Of a DNA stretch of 64,000 nucleotides, positions 9,343-18,450 are shown piece by piece. The notes below the pieces were generated by a model, which worked only from the letters and a program-made list of their open reading frames with translations, was not told the origin of the DNA and ran no database searches. The stretch lies in NCBI RefSeq assembly GCF_900112235.1, contig NZ_FOLH01000001.1, positions 806,001-870,000 of the forward strand, given 5' to 3'. Positions within the stretch are counted from its first letter, which is position 1. Every line of letters begins with the position of its first letter. The translations under genes were made by a program, and so were the position numbers. The stretch is from Marinospirillum celere. GTDB lineage: Bacteria; Pseudomonadota; Gammaproteobacteria; Pseudomonadales; Halomonadaceae.

Positions 9343-11262
9343 ATGTCATCTTGCCTAGTTCCCCGATCAACTCGTATCCTACTGATGTTGATTTTAGCAC
9401 TAGTCGGCAGCAGCTTAACGAGCAACTTGGCAGCGGAAACCCGACAAAGCCTGGTCACTGCAGATGCCACGGTGGCCGCCAGCGAACGTCAGGCCGTCAT
9501 GGGGATTTCACGCCTGGGGCTGGAAGCAAACCGTTTCACCTTCCCCGTATTTTATACACCTCATGAAGGGCCAACCATCCCCGTAGGCAACTGGTCCGTT
9601 CGCATCAGCCAGGAATATGCTGATGCAATTTTAGCCGACAATCTGAGCTTTATTATTCCAGCTCGTTATGATCGCTTGGTTTTTGAAAACAGCCAAGCAC
9701 GCTTTGAAACAGCAACTCAGGTCTTTTCCGGCCTCGACGTGCGCCAAGTCATTCCTGAGCTGAGCCAGGCAACACGCAGCTATGCAGAATACCGTGAATA
9801 TTTGCTTGATCATCTGAATCATCATATTGCCCCTTCAATGGAAGAGATCCTGGGAGCCGCTGCTGAAGCCCGCTATCAGGAAATGAATGCTCGTGAGCGC
9901 GGCACCTTTATCACTGAGCGCGCCCGTCAAACAGGGATGCCTGCTGAAGTGCTCGAAGCCTTGATTTCTTCCAGCTATGCGTTTGGTTTTTATCTCCCCG
10001 AACTACGAGGCCGAATTAACATTCGTCAGATTGAACGCAAGCGATTTGACGGCAGCACTTATTACGTCTATCAGACCACTTTGGCAGCTCCCTTAAAAAC
10101 ACGGATGCTGGTTTATGCGTTTGATGGTGAGCAGTTTACGACTCAAATTGAGCTGGATGCTGTACCTGATGGTTTCTTTGAAGGCCTTTCACAGCAGATG
10201 TCTGCATCAGCCAGTATTACTACGGCCTGGCTGCCAAGAGAGCGCCATGCCCAACAGATTTTTGATGATGTTTTTGAGCTCTCCTTTAAGGATTCTACAA
10301 TAGCACTCAGTACACGTCTTAAAGAAAATCGTGCCTTTGCGGTGGCTACCCCAGTGATTGATGCCACCCCAGAAGAAATAGGCCTGAAGGTGGGCAATCA
10401 GGAAGATATACGCGTTGATCAGCCTTTTACCTTCAACCGTACAATTGATGGTAAAGAGACCACGATTGGCTGGGGCAGAGTACGTCTTGCCGGTAATACC
10501 TGCCTTATCCTTCCCGAAGAAGAACGCATTGCCAGCCGTGCCCAACTTATCTCAGGCCAGGTAGATGAGTTTGATTTGGCCGTTGAACACCCTTGGACAG
10601 GGGTTTATGGACGCACCGCTTTTACACAAAGCATGACAGAACTTGAAATTGATGGTCAGGCTACAGGGGCCGGCAATGCCAGCTTTATCGAATTAGGCTT
10701 TATCAGCAATCTTGGTTTTTTATTGAATAATCGCTCTTTTTCAGAAATCTGGACCAATTTGGATTTAGGCCTGGGTTTACTCAGTAACGGTGAAGGGAAT
10801 TTTGACAATCTTGATGGCAAGGGAGCCATCCGCGTCCGCTTTGGTGCTGAAAAACGCTTTCATATGGGCTATGGCCTCTATGCATCTGCGGGTGCAGACC
10901 TGGGCTATGAGCAGCATAATTACGCCAAGCCCGGCGGCCCCAGCGGTCTTAAAGATGATTTTAAAGTACAAACAGCCAACCTGATTCCACGCGCTGAAAT
11001 TGGTTATTACATCAACCCCAACCTGAAAATCTATGGGGGCGCAGCCTATAATTTACCCTTCTATACTGATTATGAATGGGATAATGGTGATTCGATGACT
11101 GAAGATCTCAGTATGATGGGTGGCTTGAGCGTCCAAGCTGGCATAGCCTTTCATCTGGGTTTTGCTGGCCCTTTTGCCAGTATGATGGCCAGACCGTCAA
11201 CGGAATGCGAAGTTTTGCGTGATGCTCGACTGGAAGCCCAGGCAGCTGAACAAGCAGAATGA
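9343..11262 (+). CDS. Secreted protein with C-terminal outer-membrane barrel-like region, unknown function
   Basis: I do not recognise a named family. The 639-residue product has an N-terminal signal peptide (hydrophobic stretch about residues 11-29, cleavage near NLAAE). Residues 30-400 form a mixed soluble region. From about residue 415 to 615 there are repeated amphipathic segments rich in Gly, Tyr and alternating hydrophobics (for example IELGFISNLGFLL, GLYASAGADLGYE, LKIYGGAAYN, LSVQAGIAFHLGF) typical of an outer-membrane barrel. The last 25 residues are a polar Ala/Glu tail with one Cys, not the usual terminal Phe. It is the first gene of a three-gene operon with a lipoprotein and a PEGA protein, downstream of a CRP-type site. 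An envelope role is inferred. Confidence 0.8.
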   Translation: MSSCLVPRSTRILLMLILALVGSSLTSNLAAETRQSLVTADATVAASERQAVMGISRLGLEANRFTFPVFYTPHEGPTIPVGNWSVRISQEYADAILADNLSFIIPARYDRLVFENSQARFETATQVFSGLDVRQVIPELSQATRSYAEYREYLLDHLNHHIAPSMEEILGAAAEARYQEMNARERGTFITERARQTGMPAEVLEALISSSYAFGFYLPELRGRINIRQIERKRFDGSTYYVYQTTLAAPLKTRMLVYAFDGEQFTTQIELDAVPDGFFEGLSQQMSASASITTAWLPRERHAQQIFDDVFELSFKDSTIALSTRLKENRAFAVATPVIDATPEEIGLKVGNQEDIRVDQPFTFNRTIDGKETTIGWGRVRLAGNTCLILPEEERIASRAQLISGQVDEFDLAVEHPWTGVYGRTAFTQSMTELEIDGQATGAGNASFIELGFISNLGFLLNNRSFSEIWTNLDLGLGLLSNGEGNFDNLDGKGAIRVRFGAEKRFHMGYGLYASAGADLGYEQHNYAKPGGPSGLKDDFKVQTANLIPRAEIGYYINPNLKIYGGAAYNLPFYTDYEWDNGDSMTEDLSMMGGLSVQAGIAFHLGFAGPFASMMARPSTECEVLRDARLEAQAAEQAE

Positions 11263-11297
11263 ACCTAACAATTGCGATTGAAAGAGAGAAGCAGAAA

Positions 11298-12509
11298 ATG
11301 AACACCAAGTTTCTTGCCATCCTATTTTTGGCCGCCCTGCTTTCAGCTTGTGCCAGCACACCTGAGTCAACGACCCGGCCCAGTGATCCCCCTTTATCTC
11401 GACAGGCCACTCTGGTGGAGTCCTATTCTGCCAATGAAGTAATGATACGTGCAGTGGGGCTAGGCAACTCCATGGCAGAAGCCAGGGACGATGCCCGCAA
11501 GGCCGCCATTTGGTTTGCCCTAATGGGAGGCACTAATTCCCTACTGACCAATGCCGAGCAACGAGAAGCCTTCAGAGATCATGAAGCAGAATTCTGGGCT
11601 AACGCCATGCGTTATATCTCCCATGAAGGGGATCTTCTCAGCCGCCGCCAGGAAGCCGGTCAGGATCGCATTGAACGTGCCTTTCGTGTCAACATTGCCA
11701 ATCTGAAAGCAGATCTTGCCGCGCGCAATATTATCAGTGACTCAAGAGAACTGGCTGAAGCCATCGCCAACCCGGTGATTTCAGTGATTGCCCGCAACCC
11801 CGAAGGCAATGATCGTCATGCCGCCAGCGTCTTTTCTGAATACCTGCAAGATCGCGGCTTTGAAGTAGTGGTCCTGGATGCAACCCAAAGAGTTGATGAA
11901 ATCGTCCAACAGGCTGCTGCTCTTGAAGGCAATATTGATCCTATGTACATGTTGGCACTGCAAACTGGCAGTGACATCTATATTTCTATCGATTCAGAAG
12001 TCGCTGAAAGACGTGTTGCAGGCAACCGGGTGGCCCAATCAACCGTCAATGCAACTGCCTACTATACAGCGACAGGTAGCCAACTGGGGGCCTCCAGCGG
12101 CTACTCAGCAGAAAGAGCCATTGCTGGTGGTGCAGCTCTTACTGGTGAAGCAGCCAATGATGCAGCCGATAAAGTTCTTGGTCAGCTAACCCGCTCCTGG
12201 CAACGTGAAGTGCAAAGAGGTAAAGCTTTCAAGGTGGTCGTCAACGCCAGTCCGGAAATCGGTGATATCAGCCGCAACCTGCACCAGCTTTTCAATGATG
12301 TCTGTAATCGAGTTAGGCGCAATGCAGCCGGCTCAACCAGCTTTGATTATACTTTGAACTGTGACGGCCCAAGAGACGCCATGGATCTATTAATACTGCT
12401 GGAAGATAACTATATCGGCCCTGGCCAAGTTTTTCGTGTGCTGGACAGTGGTGCCTTCTTAATCATCCGTATCGGTGACTCAGATACTGACAGCATTATT
12501 ATTGAGTAA
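11298..12509 (+). CDS. LPP20/FlgT-like lipoprotein (DUF6175-type), unknown function
   Basis: A 403-residue lipoprotein: signal sequence ending in lipobox LLSAC, so Cys18 would be lipidated. The ATG at 11298 is preferred over the ATG at 11259, which overlaps the previous stop, because only the former gives a proper signal peptide. Residues 35-90 hold the pattern G-x-G-x-S-x-AEARDDARKAA seen in LPP20 and FlgT N-terminal domains. A later part (ARNPEGNDRHAASVFSEYLQDRGFEVV) resembles the nucleotide- or protein-binding fold of TolB N-domain or DUF6175 proteins. It sits between the barrel-like protein and the PEGA protein, and probably works with them at the outer membrane. No function is known to me. 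Confidence 0.8.
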   Translation: MNTKFLAILFLAALLSACASTPESTTRPSDPPLSRQATLVESYSANEVMIRAVGLGNSMAEARDDARKAAIWFALMGGTNSLLTNAEQREAFRDHEAEFWANAMRYISHEGDLLSRRQEAGQDRIERAFRVNIANLKADLAARNIISDSRELAEAIANPVISVIARNPEGNDRHAASVFSEYLQDRGFEVVVLDATQRVDEIVQQAAALEGNIDPMYMLALQTGSDIYISIDSEVAERRVAGNRVAQSTVNATAYYTATGSQLGASSGYSAERAIAGGAALTGEAANDAADKVLGQLTRSWQREVQRGKAFKVVVNASPEIGDISRNLHQLFNDVCNRVRRNAAGSTSFDYTLNCDGPRDAMDLLILLEDNYIGPGQVFRVLDSGAFLIIRIGDSDTDSIIIE

Positions 12510-12523
12510 TAGGAGACTAGCGG

Positions 12524-13609
12524 ATGCGTGTTTTTGTTAAGTACCTGGCTTTAATGCTCTTACTGTTGGCTTTGCCCGTCAGTGCTGAGGCCCGCAAACT
12601 CCTGTTTGCAGACGGTTATGGTGAAACTCCGGCAGAAGCCAGAGAAAACGCTCTTCAGGAGCTCTCTCAAACCGTGATTGCGGCCGTGGAATCAGACACT
12701 GAAAGCATTACCCGGGATGATGGCATTGAGTTCAGCAGTTCATTAAAAAACCGCATCCGTGTGCAATCCAGCTCTTATTTTCAAGGTGTTCGCTATTCAG
12801 AGCCCCGTGAAGAAAATGGTAGCTTTCGCATTCAGGCTCAATTGGATCGCAACGCGGTAATCAATACGGTCGAACACCTGTTGCGGGAACTCCGAACCGA
12901 CCTGAACACCCTTAACCGCGCGCAAATAGAAGCCATTCAAGACCAGGCCACTTTTCTAATGGCTTTTAGCAACTACCTGCCCACCAATTTGGACCTGGAT
13001 GCAGGCGAAGTCGTCAGTGAAGCCCAGGAAATACGTCAGCTGGCAACGCGTTACCTTAATTTTGGCCGTATTTCCTTCCAGCCCTCACCCAGTGATGCGC
13101 GAATTCGTATTGATGGTGAAACTCTAAGTGCCGGCGAAATGAAACTACTGCCACCCGGTAATTACACCTATGAGATCAGTGCAGACGGCTATCATACCAA
13201 GCAGGAAAGAGTTTATATCTCCCAGGGTGAGCGTCGCCGCCTGGAAGTCAGTCTCGTCCCCAGGCGCGACGGCAGCATTGCACTGCGCCTGGAAAACTCC
13301 GATAACCAATCCCTAATTACCGAAGCCAGGCGCGTTTTCAATCGCTACAGCATTCAGTATTCCGAGCAAGCGCCACAAGTCATCACTCTGGATGTACAAC
13401 AGAACTTTGTCACTGAAATTTCCGGCATGAAAATCTACAATTTGCAAATTGCAGCGGAAGCCACAGTTGATGGTGAAGTACTCCTGGTACGCCGTGGCTC
13501 CCAACGCAATGTTGCTGAAAGCCAGATCGATGCACGTCTTAAAGCGATTACCCGGGCTTTGGTTGAAGCTATTTTGACTTCTGAAGAGGCCGAAAGCTTC
13601 TGGCAATAA
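12524..13609 (+). CDS. Periplasmic PEGA-domain protein with LPP20-like N-terminus
   Basis: A 361-residue secreted protein with a signal peptide cleaved near SAEA (residues 19-23). The N-terminal region repeats the G-x-G-x-T-x-AEARENA pattern present in the preceding lipoprotein, so the two are distantly related modules. Residues about 190-245 form a PEGA domain (ISFQPSPSDARIRIDG, then PPGNYTYEISADGYHT, then a Val-Tyr-Ile strand and Arg-rich turn). A FlgT/LptE-like C-terminal domain follows. PEGA domains are usually surface or envelope scaffolds. AGGAG lies eight bases before the ATG, and the gene follows the lipoprotein by 14 bases. Confidence 0.85.
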   Translation: MRVFVKYLALMLLLLALPVSAEARKLLFADGYGETPAEARENALQELSQTVIAAVESDTESITRDDGIEFSSSLKNRIRVQSSSYFQGVRYSEPREENGSFRIQAQLDRNAVINTVEHLLRELRTDLNTLNRAQIEAIQDQATFLMAFSNYLPTNLDLDAGEVVSEAQEIRQLATRYLNFGRISFQPSPSDARIRIDGETLSAGEMKLLPPGNYTYEISADGYHTKQERVYISQGERRRLEVSLVPRRDGSIALRLENSDNQSLITEARRVFNRYSIQYSEQAPQVITLDVQQNFVTEISGMKIYNLQIAAEATVDGEVLLVRRGSQRNVAESQIDARLKAITRALVEAILTSEEAESFWQ

Positions 13610-13652
13610 GTCTATAAGGTTAAAGAACGGAATCAGCAGGTATCAAAACTAG

Positions 13653-13693
13653 GATGTTTTGTAATTTCTGTTAAAATACAAGTTACAAACATC
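13653..13693. repeat. Imperfect inverted repeat before the HD-GYP gene
   Basis: GATGTTTTGTAA (13653-13664) and TTACAAACATC (13683-13693) are inverted copies with one extra T in the left arm and an 18-base spacer. The pair lies between the PEGA gene stop and the HD-GYP start. It could be an operator for the HD-GYP gene or a weak terminator of the envelope operon. No T-run follows the right arm. Confidence 0.5.
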
Positions 13694-13725
13694 TTATTAA
13701 GCACAATCAATGAACGGACTCCTGG

Positions 13726-14868
13726 ATGTCAGCCAAACCCAAGTATCAAAAACTTTCGCTTGACCAATTAAAATGCGGAATGCATATCTGTAGGCTGGAC
13801 ACCGACAACCTAGCTGAACCCTTTGAGACCCAGTCCCTGATTTTCAGGGACCGCCAAACTTTTAGTAAAGAGTTCCCCCAGGTTCGTTCTGTTTATATTA
13901 AAGCCGACCCACCCAAGTCTCTGGAACCTCTTGACCCCAGCCGTAAACTCTACCTCAACCTGCGCCAGCAAATGGATCGGGTTATGAAGGATGTACGTCT
14001 GGGGAATGCCTTGCAGCCTAAGCGTATGCGACCAGTGCTTGAGCAGCTGATGGAAGGTGTTCTGCATGACAGCAAAAGCATGGGCTATCTCGCCCTGCTC
14101 AGAGAACATCAAGATGAACTGGTTGTCAAATCAGTCAATGTTGCCTTACTTAGCCTGGTTTTTGCCAAGCATATCGGCCTGCGACAAGATCAACTCCTAC
14201 CCCTAGGCATGGGTGCCTTGCTTCATGCGTTGGGTCTGCTTGAAGTTCCTGCTGAAGTGCTCACCAAGACCCAGCCTTTAACTGAGCAGGAAAAACAACA
14301 GATTCGCCAATACCCTCGTCGTGGTTATGAATATCTACTGGCTCAGGGTTCTTTTGATGAACAAACCTTGGATATAGTGCTTCACCATCAAGAACGGATT
14401 AATGGCGAAGGCTACCCTGATCAGCTCAAAGGCCGGGATATAGGCTTTCTAGCCCGCCTGGTGGCGATTACATCGGTTTATGAGGCCCTAACCCGTACTC
14501 GCAGCTATGGACAGGCTCTCAGCCCTGCCACAGCCTTGGGACAACTCTATCGCTGGCGTTTCCATGATTTTGATAGTCGTCTGGTTGAAAAATTTATTCA
14601 AAGCCTGGGAGTTTATCCGCCGGGCTGCTTGGTTGAGCTCAATAACGGAGCCCTCGCCGTAGTTGATGCCACTAATTCCGATGAACCCTTAAGTCCTCAA
14701 GTCAAATTGCTGACTTGTCAGGAGCTCAAGCCTTTGCATAAGCAGGAAACGCTGGATTTATCTGCTAAGGCAAGCATTTCTATTCGCAAAGCACTGGATC
14801 CCAAAGAGCCGCGTCTGGAAAGCTTGCTTAAGGAGTTAATGCAAACTAATCCAGACTTCCCTGTCTGA
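13726..14868 (+). CDS. Degenerate HD-GYP domain protein
   Basis: A 380-residue cytoplasmic protein with an N-terminal DUF3391-like region (about residues 1-110) and an HD-GYP region (about 125-300). HD-GYP proteins normally hydrolyse c-di-GMP with a metal centre. Here the key residues are changed: the HD pair reads His167-Ala168, the following GK reads GL, the His of the H-P-x-x-G helix is Tyr196, the HHE motif reads HHQE (220-223) and the aspartate of the VAD motif is Ser250. Only one or two His and the GYP triad (229-231) remain. It is therefore probably not a phosphodiesterase; it may sense c-di-GMP or act as an adaptor. It stands 116 bases after the envelope operon. Confidence 0.85.
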   Translation: MSAKPKYQKLSLDQLKCGMHICRLDTDNLAEPFETQSLIFRDRQTFSKEFPQVRSVYIKADPPKSLEPLDPSRKLYLNLRQQMDRVMKDVRLGNALQPKRMRPVLEQLMEGVLHDSKSMGYLALLREHQDELVVKSVNVALLSLVFAKHIGLRQDQLLPLGMGALLHALGLLEVPAEVLTKTQPLTEQEKQQIRQYPRRGYEYLLAQGSFDEQTLDIVLHHQERINGEGYPDQLKGRDIGFLARLVAITSVYEALTRTRSYGQALSPATALGQLYRWRFHDFDSRLVEKFIQSLGVYPPGCLVELNNGALAVVDATNSDEPLSPQVKLLTCQELKPLHKQETLDLSAKASISIRKALDPKEPRLESLLKELMQTNPDFPV

Positions 14869-14885
14869 TCGTTACTTCTACTAAC

Positions 14886-15647
14886 TCAAGCCTTGGGCGG
14901 CTGGGCATCAAATTGTTGACCTGTCACTCCCTTGCTGTCCGGTCCCATCAGATAATAATAGGTGGGCAGAATTTCTTCAGGTGTTCTTAGGCTTGCAGGG
15001 TTTTCACCCGGATAGGCTTTGGCGCGCATTTGGGTACGAGTGGCACCAGGATTCAAGGTATTGACGCGTACATTACTGATATTTTCCAGCTCTTCAGCCA
15101 TAACCTGAGCCAAACCCTCAACTGCAAATTTTGAGCAGGCATAGGCACCCCAGAAGGCGCGCCCCTTCCTTCCGACTGAAGAAGAGGTGAGAATGACTGA
15201 AGCATCCTCAGATTCCTGCAATAAGGGAATCAAGGCCTGTAGCATCATCGTGGGGCCGTTAAAGTTCACCTGCATCACTTCTTGCCAAAGTGTTGGGCTA
15301 TAACCCTGCAAGGGAGTAATTTTGCCCAGAATACCGGCATTGTGCAGAACACCATCCAAACGGCCAAACTCGTCATACAAACGATCGGCCATCTGCTGGT
15401 AATCAGGCCAGCTGGCTCCCTCAAAATTCAAAGGGTAGATGGCTGGCTCAGGGGCACCCAAGGCTTCAATCTCATCATAAACACTTTCCAGTTTACTAAT
15501 CGTGCGCCCCAGCAAAATAACCGTTGCACCCTTGGACGCATAGCCTAAGGCAGCAGCTCGGCCAATACCATCGCCAGCACCTGTAACCAACACTATGCGG
15601 CCTTTCAACAGGTCATTCGTAGCCTGATAATCAAAATAACATTGCAT
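14886..15647 (-). CDS. yciK: Short-chain dehydrogenase, YciK family
   Basis: NAD(P)-dependent oxidoreductase of unknown substrate. The 253-residue protein has the Rossmann glycine motif TGAGDGIG near residues 22-29, NAG at about 103, catalytic Ser in LTSSS and the Tyr-x-x-x-Lys pair in AYACSKFA. The N-terminus (QATNDLLKGRIVLVTG) and the C-terminal MGPDSKGVTGQ-like tail match YciK rather than other members. It is the last gene of the minus-strand tol block, 27 bases after cpoB, and faces the HD-GYP gene tail to tail. Confidence 0.88.
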   Translation of the reverse strand: MQCYFDYQATNDLLKGRIVLVTGAGDGIGRAAALGYASKGATVILLGRTISKLESVYDEIEALGAPEPAIYPLNFEGASWPDYQQMADRLYDEFGRLDGVLHNAGILGKITPLQGYSPTLWQEVMQVNFNGPTMMLQALIPLLQESEDASVILTSSSVGRKGRAFWGAYACSKFAVEGLAQVMAEELENISNVRVNTLNPGATRTQMRAKAYPGENPASLRTPEEILPTYYYLMGPDSKGVTGQQFDAQPPKA

Positions 15648-15674
15648 GATAAGTCATGAGTCCAACTAAGAGTG

Positions 15675-16469
15675 TTAACGATTCAGCCAAGTACGAGCCA
15701 ATTCGGCTGCAGGCTCGCGGGGATGTTCATTGATGATATTTTGCATCATCTCTTTGGCCTGATCTTCATTGCCATAGCGTGAATAGATCAAACCCAGTTT
15801 ATATTTGGAGTCAGCAATTTTAAAACTGTCCTGATAACGCCGGACAACTGCTTCAAACATTTTTTCAGCATCCCGTGTCCTGTTTTGGGCCATATAGATC
15901 TCACCGATCCAATAATAACCATTACCCACTAAACGGGACTCAGGGTAATTTCTAATAAAATCCTGAAATGCCTTGATGGCCTCTTCAAATTTTCGTTCAG
16001 GCACCAGTTGGTAAGCCTTAGCGTAAGCTTCACGGTCAGTCAAACGACCTGAACCACCATTATTGGTACTACTGGGAAGAGGTTCGGATAGCTGTCGGTC
16101 CACTGCGGAGGAGTCCACAGCTCTTTCACTAGCTTGCTTGGACTCCTGACTTTCCAAGTCACCCAGGCGCTTACTGTGATCCTGTAGGCGCTCATCGAGA
16201 TCAATATAGCGACGGCGCTGTTCATCCTGCATTTGTGACAGAGCTCTTTCCTGGCGTTCAACCTTATTACGCAGGTTTTGAACTTCCACTTGCAATTGTT
16301 CAAGCTGCATAAAAAGTTCCGCCTGAATAACTGCTGTATTGCGGTTATCTGCGCCTGCTTGCACACTCATTAAGCACAAAAATAAAAGTACACTGGCCAA
16401 AATAAAACGGGGGCCATAAATGGCCCCTGTTTTTACTCTGACACTTTGGCTGTCATAAATTGCTTTCAC
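15675..16469 (-). CDS. cpoB: Cell division coordinator CpoB (YbgF)
   Basis: Periplasmic partner of TolA and PBP1b that couples outer-membrane constriction with peptidoglycan synthesis. The 264-residue product has a signal peptide (hydrophobic stretch about residues 24-37), an N-terminal coiled coil (QLEQLQVEVQNLRNKVERQ and following, about 50-105) that trimerises in relatives, a Ser/Gly linker and C-terminal TPR repeats (about 145-264, including FQDFIRNYPES and VVRRYQDS). It starts with GTG at 16469 and follows pal by 18 bases. Confidence 0.92.
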   Translation of the reverse strand: MKAIYDSQSVRVKTGAIYGPRFILASVLLFLCLMSVQAGADNRNTAVIQAELFMQLEQLQVEVQNLRNKVERQERALSQMQDEQRRRYIDLDERLQDHSKRLGDLESQESKQASERAVDSSAVDRQLSEPLPSSTNNGGSGRLTDREAYAKAYQLVPERKFEEAIKAFQDFIRNYPESRLVGNGYYWIGEIYMAQNRTRDAEKMFEAVVRRYQDSFKIADSKYKLGLIYSRYGNEDQAKEMMQNIINEHPREPAAELARTWLNR

Positions 16470-16487
16470 GCCAGAGATGTCCTGTTA

Positions 16488-17042
16488 TCAGTAAATAAAT
16501 TCAACACGACGATTTTTAGCATGGTCTTCACGAGTTTGAGCGTTACGAACCACTGGACGCTCTTCACCGTAGCTGACAACTTCCATTTGGTCACCGCTTA
16601 CGCCCTGCAAAGACAGATAGCGCTGTACGGAGTTACCACGACGCTCACCTAGAGCCATGTTGTACTCACGAGTACCCCGCTCATCGGTGTGACCTTCCAG
16701 AACGACACGTGCATCTGGATTGGCTTGCAGGTAAGCCGCATGCGCATTCAGGTCGTCATAGAACTCGCTGCGAATGTTGGACTTATCAAAATCAAAGTAA
16801 ATGGTCATTACTTCAGGACGTTGAACGGCATCGCGCGCTGCCGCTTCATCTTCCATTGCCTCAGCACGTGCAGCATCTTCATCACCAGCAGCTGCTGCTT
16901 CAGCATCATCAGATACATGTACTTCATCAGCAGTGACTTCATCCTCATCACCTGGCTGGGTAGCTGCACCGCCACCACAACCAGCAACCAAAGCAAGAAT
17001 TGCTGCCAGAGCGAAAGGTTTGCTGTACTTCATCAGATCCAT
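16488..17042 (-). CDS. pal: Peptidoglycan-associated lipoprotein Pal
   Basis: Outer-membrane lipoprotein that binds peptidoglycan and TolB/TolA. The 184-residue product has lipobox LVAGC, a linker, and a C-terminal OmpA-like domain (about residues 75-184) with IYFDFDKSNI, the LEGHTDERGT peptidoglycan-binding motif and RRVEF end. The linker (about residues 30-65) is strikingly acidic (DEDEVTADEVHVSDDAE, then DEDAARAEAMEDE), more so than in enteric Pal, which fits a salt-adapted periplasm. GGGAG lies six bases before the chosen ATG. It lies between tolB and cpoB. Confidence 0.95.
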   Translation of the reverse strand: MDLMKYSKPFALAAILALVAGCGGGAATQPGDEDEVTADEVHVSDDAEAAAAGDEDAARAEAMEDEAAARDAVQRPEVMTIYFDFDKSNIRSEFYDDLNAHAAYLQANPDARVVLEGHTDERGTREYNMALGERRGNSVQRYLSLQGVSGDQMEVVSYGEERPVVRNAQTREDHAKNRRVEFIY

Positions 17043-17136
17043 ATCCTTCTCCCAATTTTTTAAGAAGATTTTAGTTATTCCACCAATGAGTCTAGCCCAT
17101 TCGGTACGAAACTTTAACCGGTAATTTTCAAGCCTG

Positions 17137-18450
17137 TTAATTCAGGAAAGGTGACCAGGCCGGTTCCCTGACATCTCCCCTTTCTGCTGGTAATTCATAA
17201 CGAATTCTGCCATCAGTAGAAACAACACCTAGAATACCCTGGTCATCTTGCATCAATGCATAGACAACCATACTACCGTTGGGCGCAACACTTGGCGATT
17301 CATCTAAAGGTGAGGTCGTCAAGGTCCTAAGTCTTCCTGTTTCCATATTAAGCGCAGCTACACTAAAGAGTCCACCTCCACTTTCCCGATGTATCATAAA
17401 AACTTCACTGCCATCAGGTGAGTAACGAGCTCGAGCATTGTAGTTGCCTTCAAAACTCACGCGCTTTATCTGGCCTGATTGCAAATTTACTTTATAAATC
17501 TGGGGTCCGCCACTTCTACTCGATGTAAAGATAAGATTTTTTCCATCGGGCGACCATGAGGGTTCAGTATCTATTGCGTAATGGTGAGTCACCCGAGTTA
17601 AGCGACGCTGTTCCAAATGGTAAATATAGATTTCCGGACTTCCATCCCGGGAGAGGGTCATTGCCAAGCGTGTACCATCCGGTGACCAAGCTGGTGAACT
17701 ATTCAGCCCACGAAAATTCGTTAATTGATAGCGTTCACCAGTTGCCACTTCTTGAATAAAGATTGCAGGCCGACCCCGTTCAAAAGAAACATAAGCCAGC
17801 TTACTTCCATCCGGCGACCAGTCGGGCGACAAAATAGGCTCGCGTGAAGTCAAGATAGTGCGAGAGCGTTGTCCGTCAGCATCAGAAATATGCAGACGAT
17901 AGCGGTACTCAGCACGTCCATCTAATTGTTCGGCAGTGACATAGGCTAGACGCGTGGAAAAAATCCCTTTCTGATCAGTCAGTTTTTCATAGATACGGTC
18001 ACTGATAAAATGGGCTCGTGAACGCAGCTGTTCAGGTCGGGCAGTGACGGTTTCACCTAGTATTCTTTCCTGGCTGATCACATCAAAGAGTTCATAGGCA
18101 ATCCTTAAGCGACCATCTTGCTCCTGAATAGAGCCTATTACCAGATAATTAGCATTGAGTAGCCGCCAATCCCGATAAATAACTTCTGAACCCCGGGAAG
18201 GTAAGCTAACCAGGTTCTCTCGGGGAACAGGAGCAAACAGCCCTGTTCTTTCCAGGTTATCGGCCAGAATTCTACCAACATCTTCCGGTAAAGCCCCTGA
18301 TCCCTGCCAAGCAAAAGGAACAACAGCGATGGGAGTCGCTTGATCACTGCCTTGGGTAATCCGTATCGTCAGATTGGCATGCGCTTGAAGGCTGACTAAT
18401 AACAGGATCAGAAGCAGTAAATGCACAGGTTTTAGAAACTTAAAAATCAC
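17137..18450 (-). CDS. tolB: Tol-Pal system periplasmic protein TolB
   Basis: Periplasmic beta-propeller that links Pal with TolA. The 437-residue product has a signal peptide ending at AHA, an N-terminal alpha/beta domain, and six WD40-like PD40 blades with the recurring WSPDG motif ([41 protein letters not shown] and others). It begins with GTG, and its start overlaps the tolA stop in a GTGA arrangement, which indicates translational coupling. Confidence 0.96.
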   Translation of the reverse strand: MIFKFLKPVHLLLLILLLVSLQAHANLTIRITQGSDQATPIAVVPFAWQGSGALPEDVGRILADNLERTGLFAPVPRENLVSLPSRGSEVIYRDWRLLNANYLVIGSIQEQDGRLRIAYELFDVISQERILGETVTARPEQLRSRAHFISDRIYEKLTDQKGIFSTRLAYVTAEQLDGRAEYRYRLHISDADGQRSRTILTSREPILSPDWSPDGSKLAYVSFERGRPAIFIQEVATGERYQLTNFRGLNSSPAWSPDGTRLAMTLSRDGSPEIYIYHLEQRRLTRVTHHYAIDTEPSWSPDGKNLIFTSSRSGGPQIYKVNLQSGQIKRVSFEGNYNARARYSPDGSEVFMIHRESGGGLFSVAALNMETGRLRTLTTSPLDESPSVAPNGSMVVYALMQDDQGILGVVSTDGRIRYELPAERGDVREPAWSPFLN

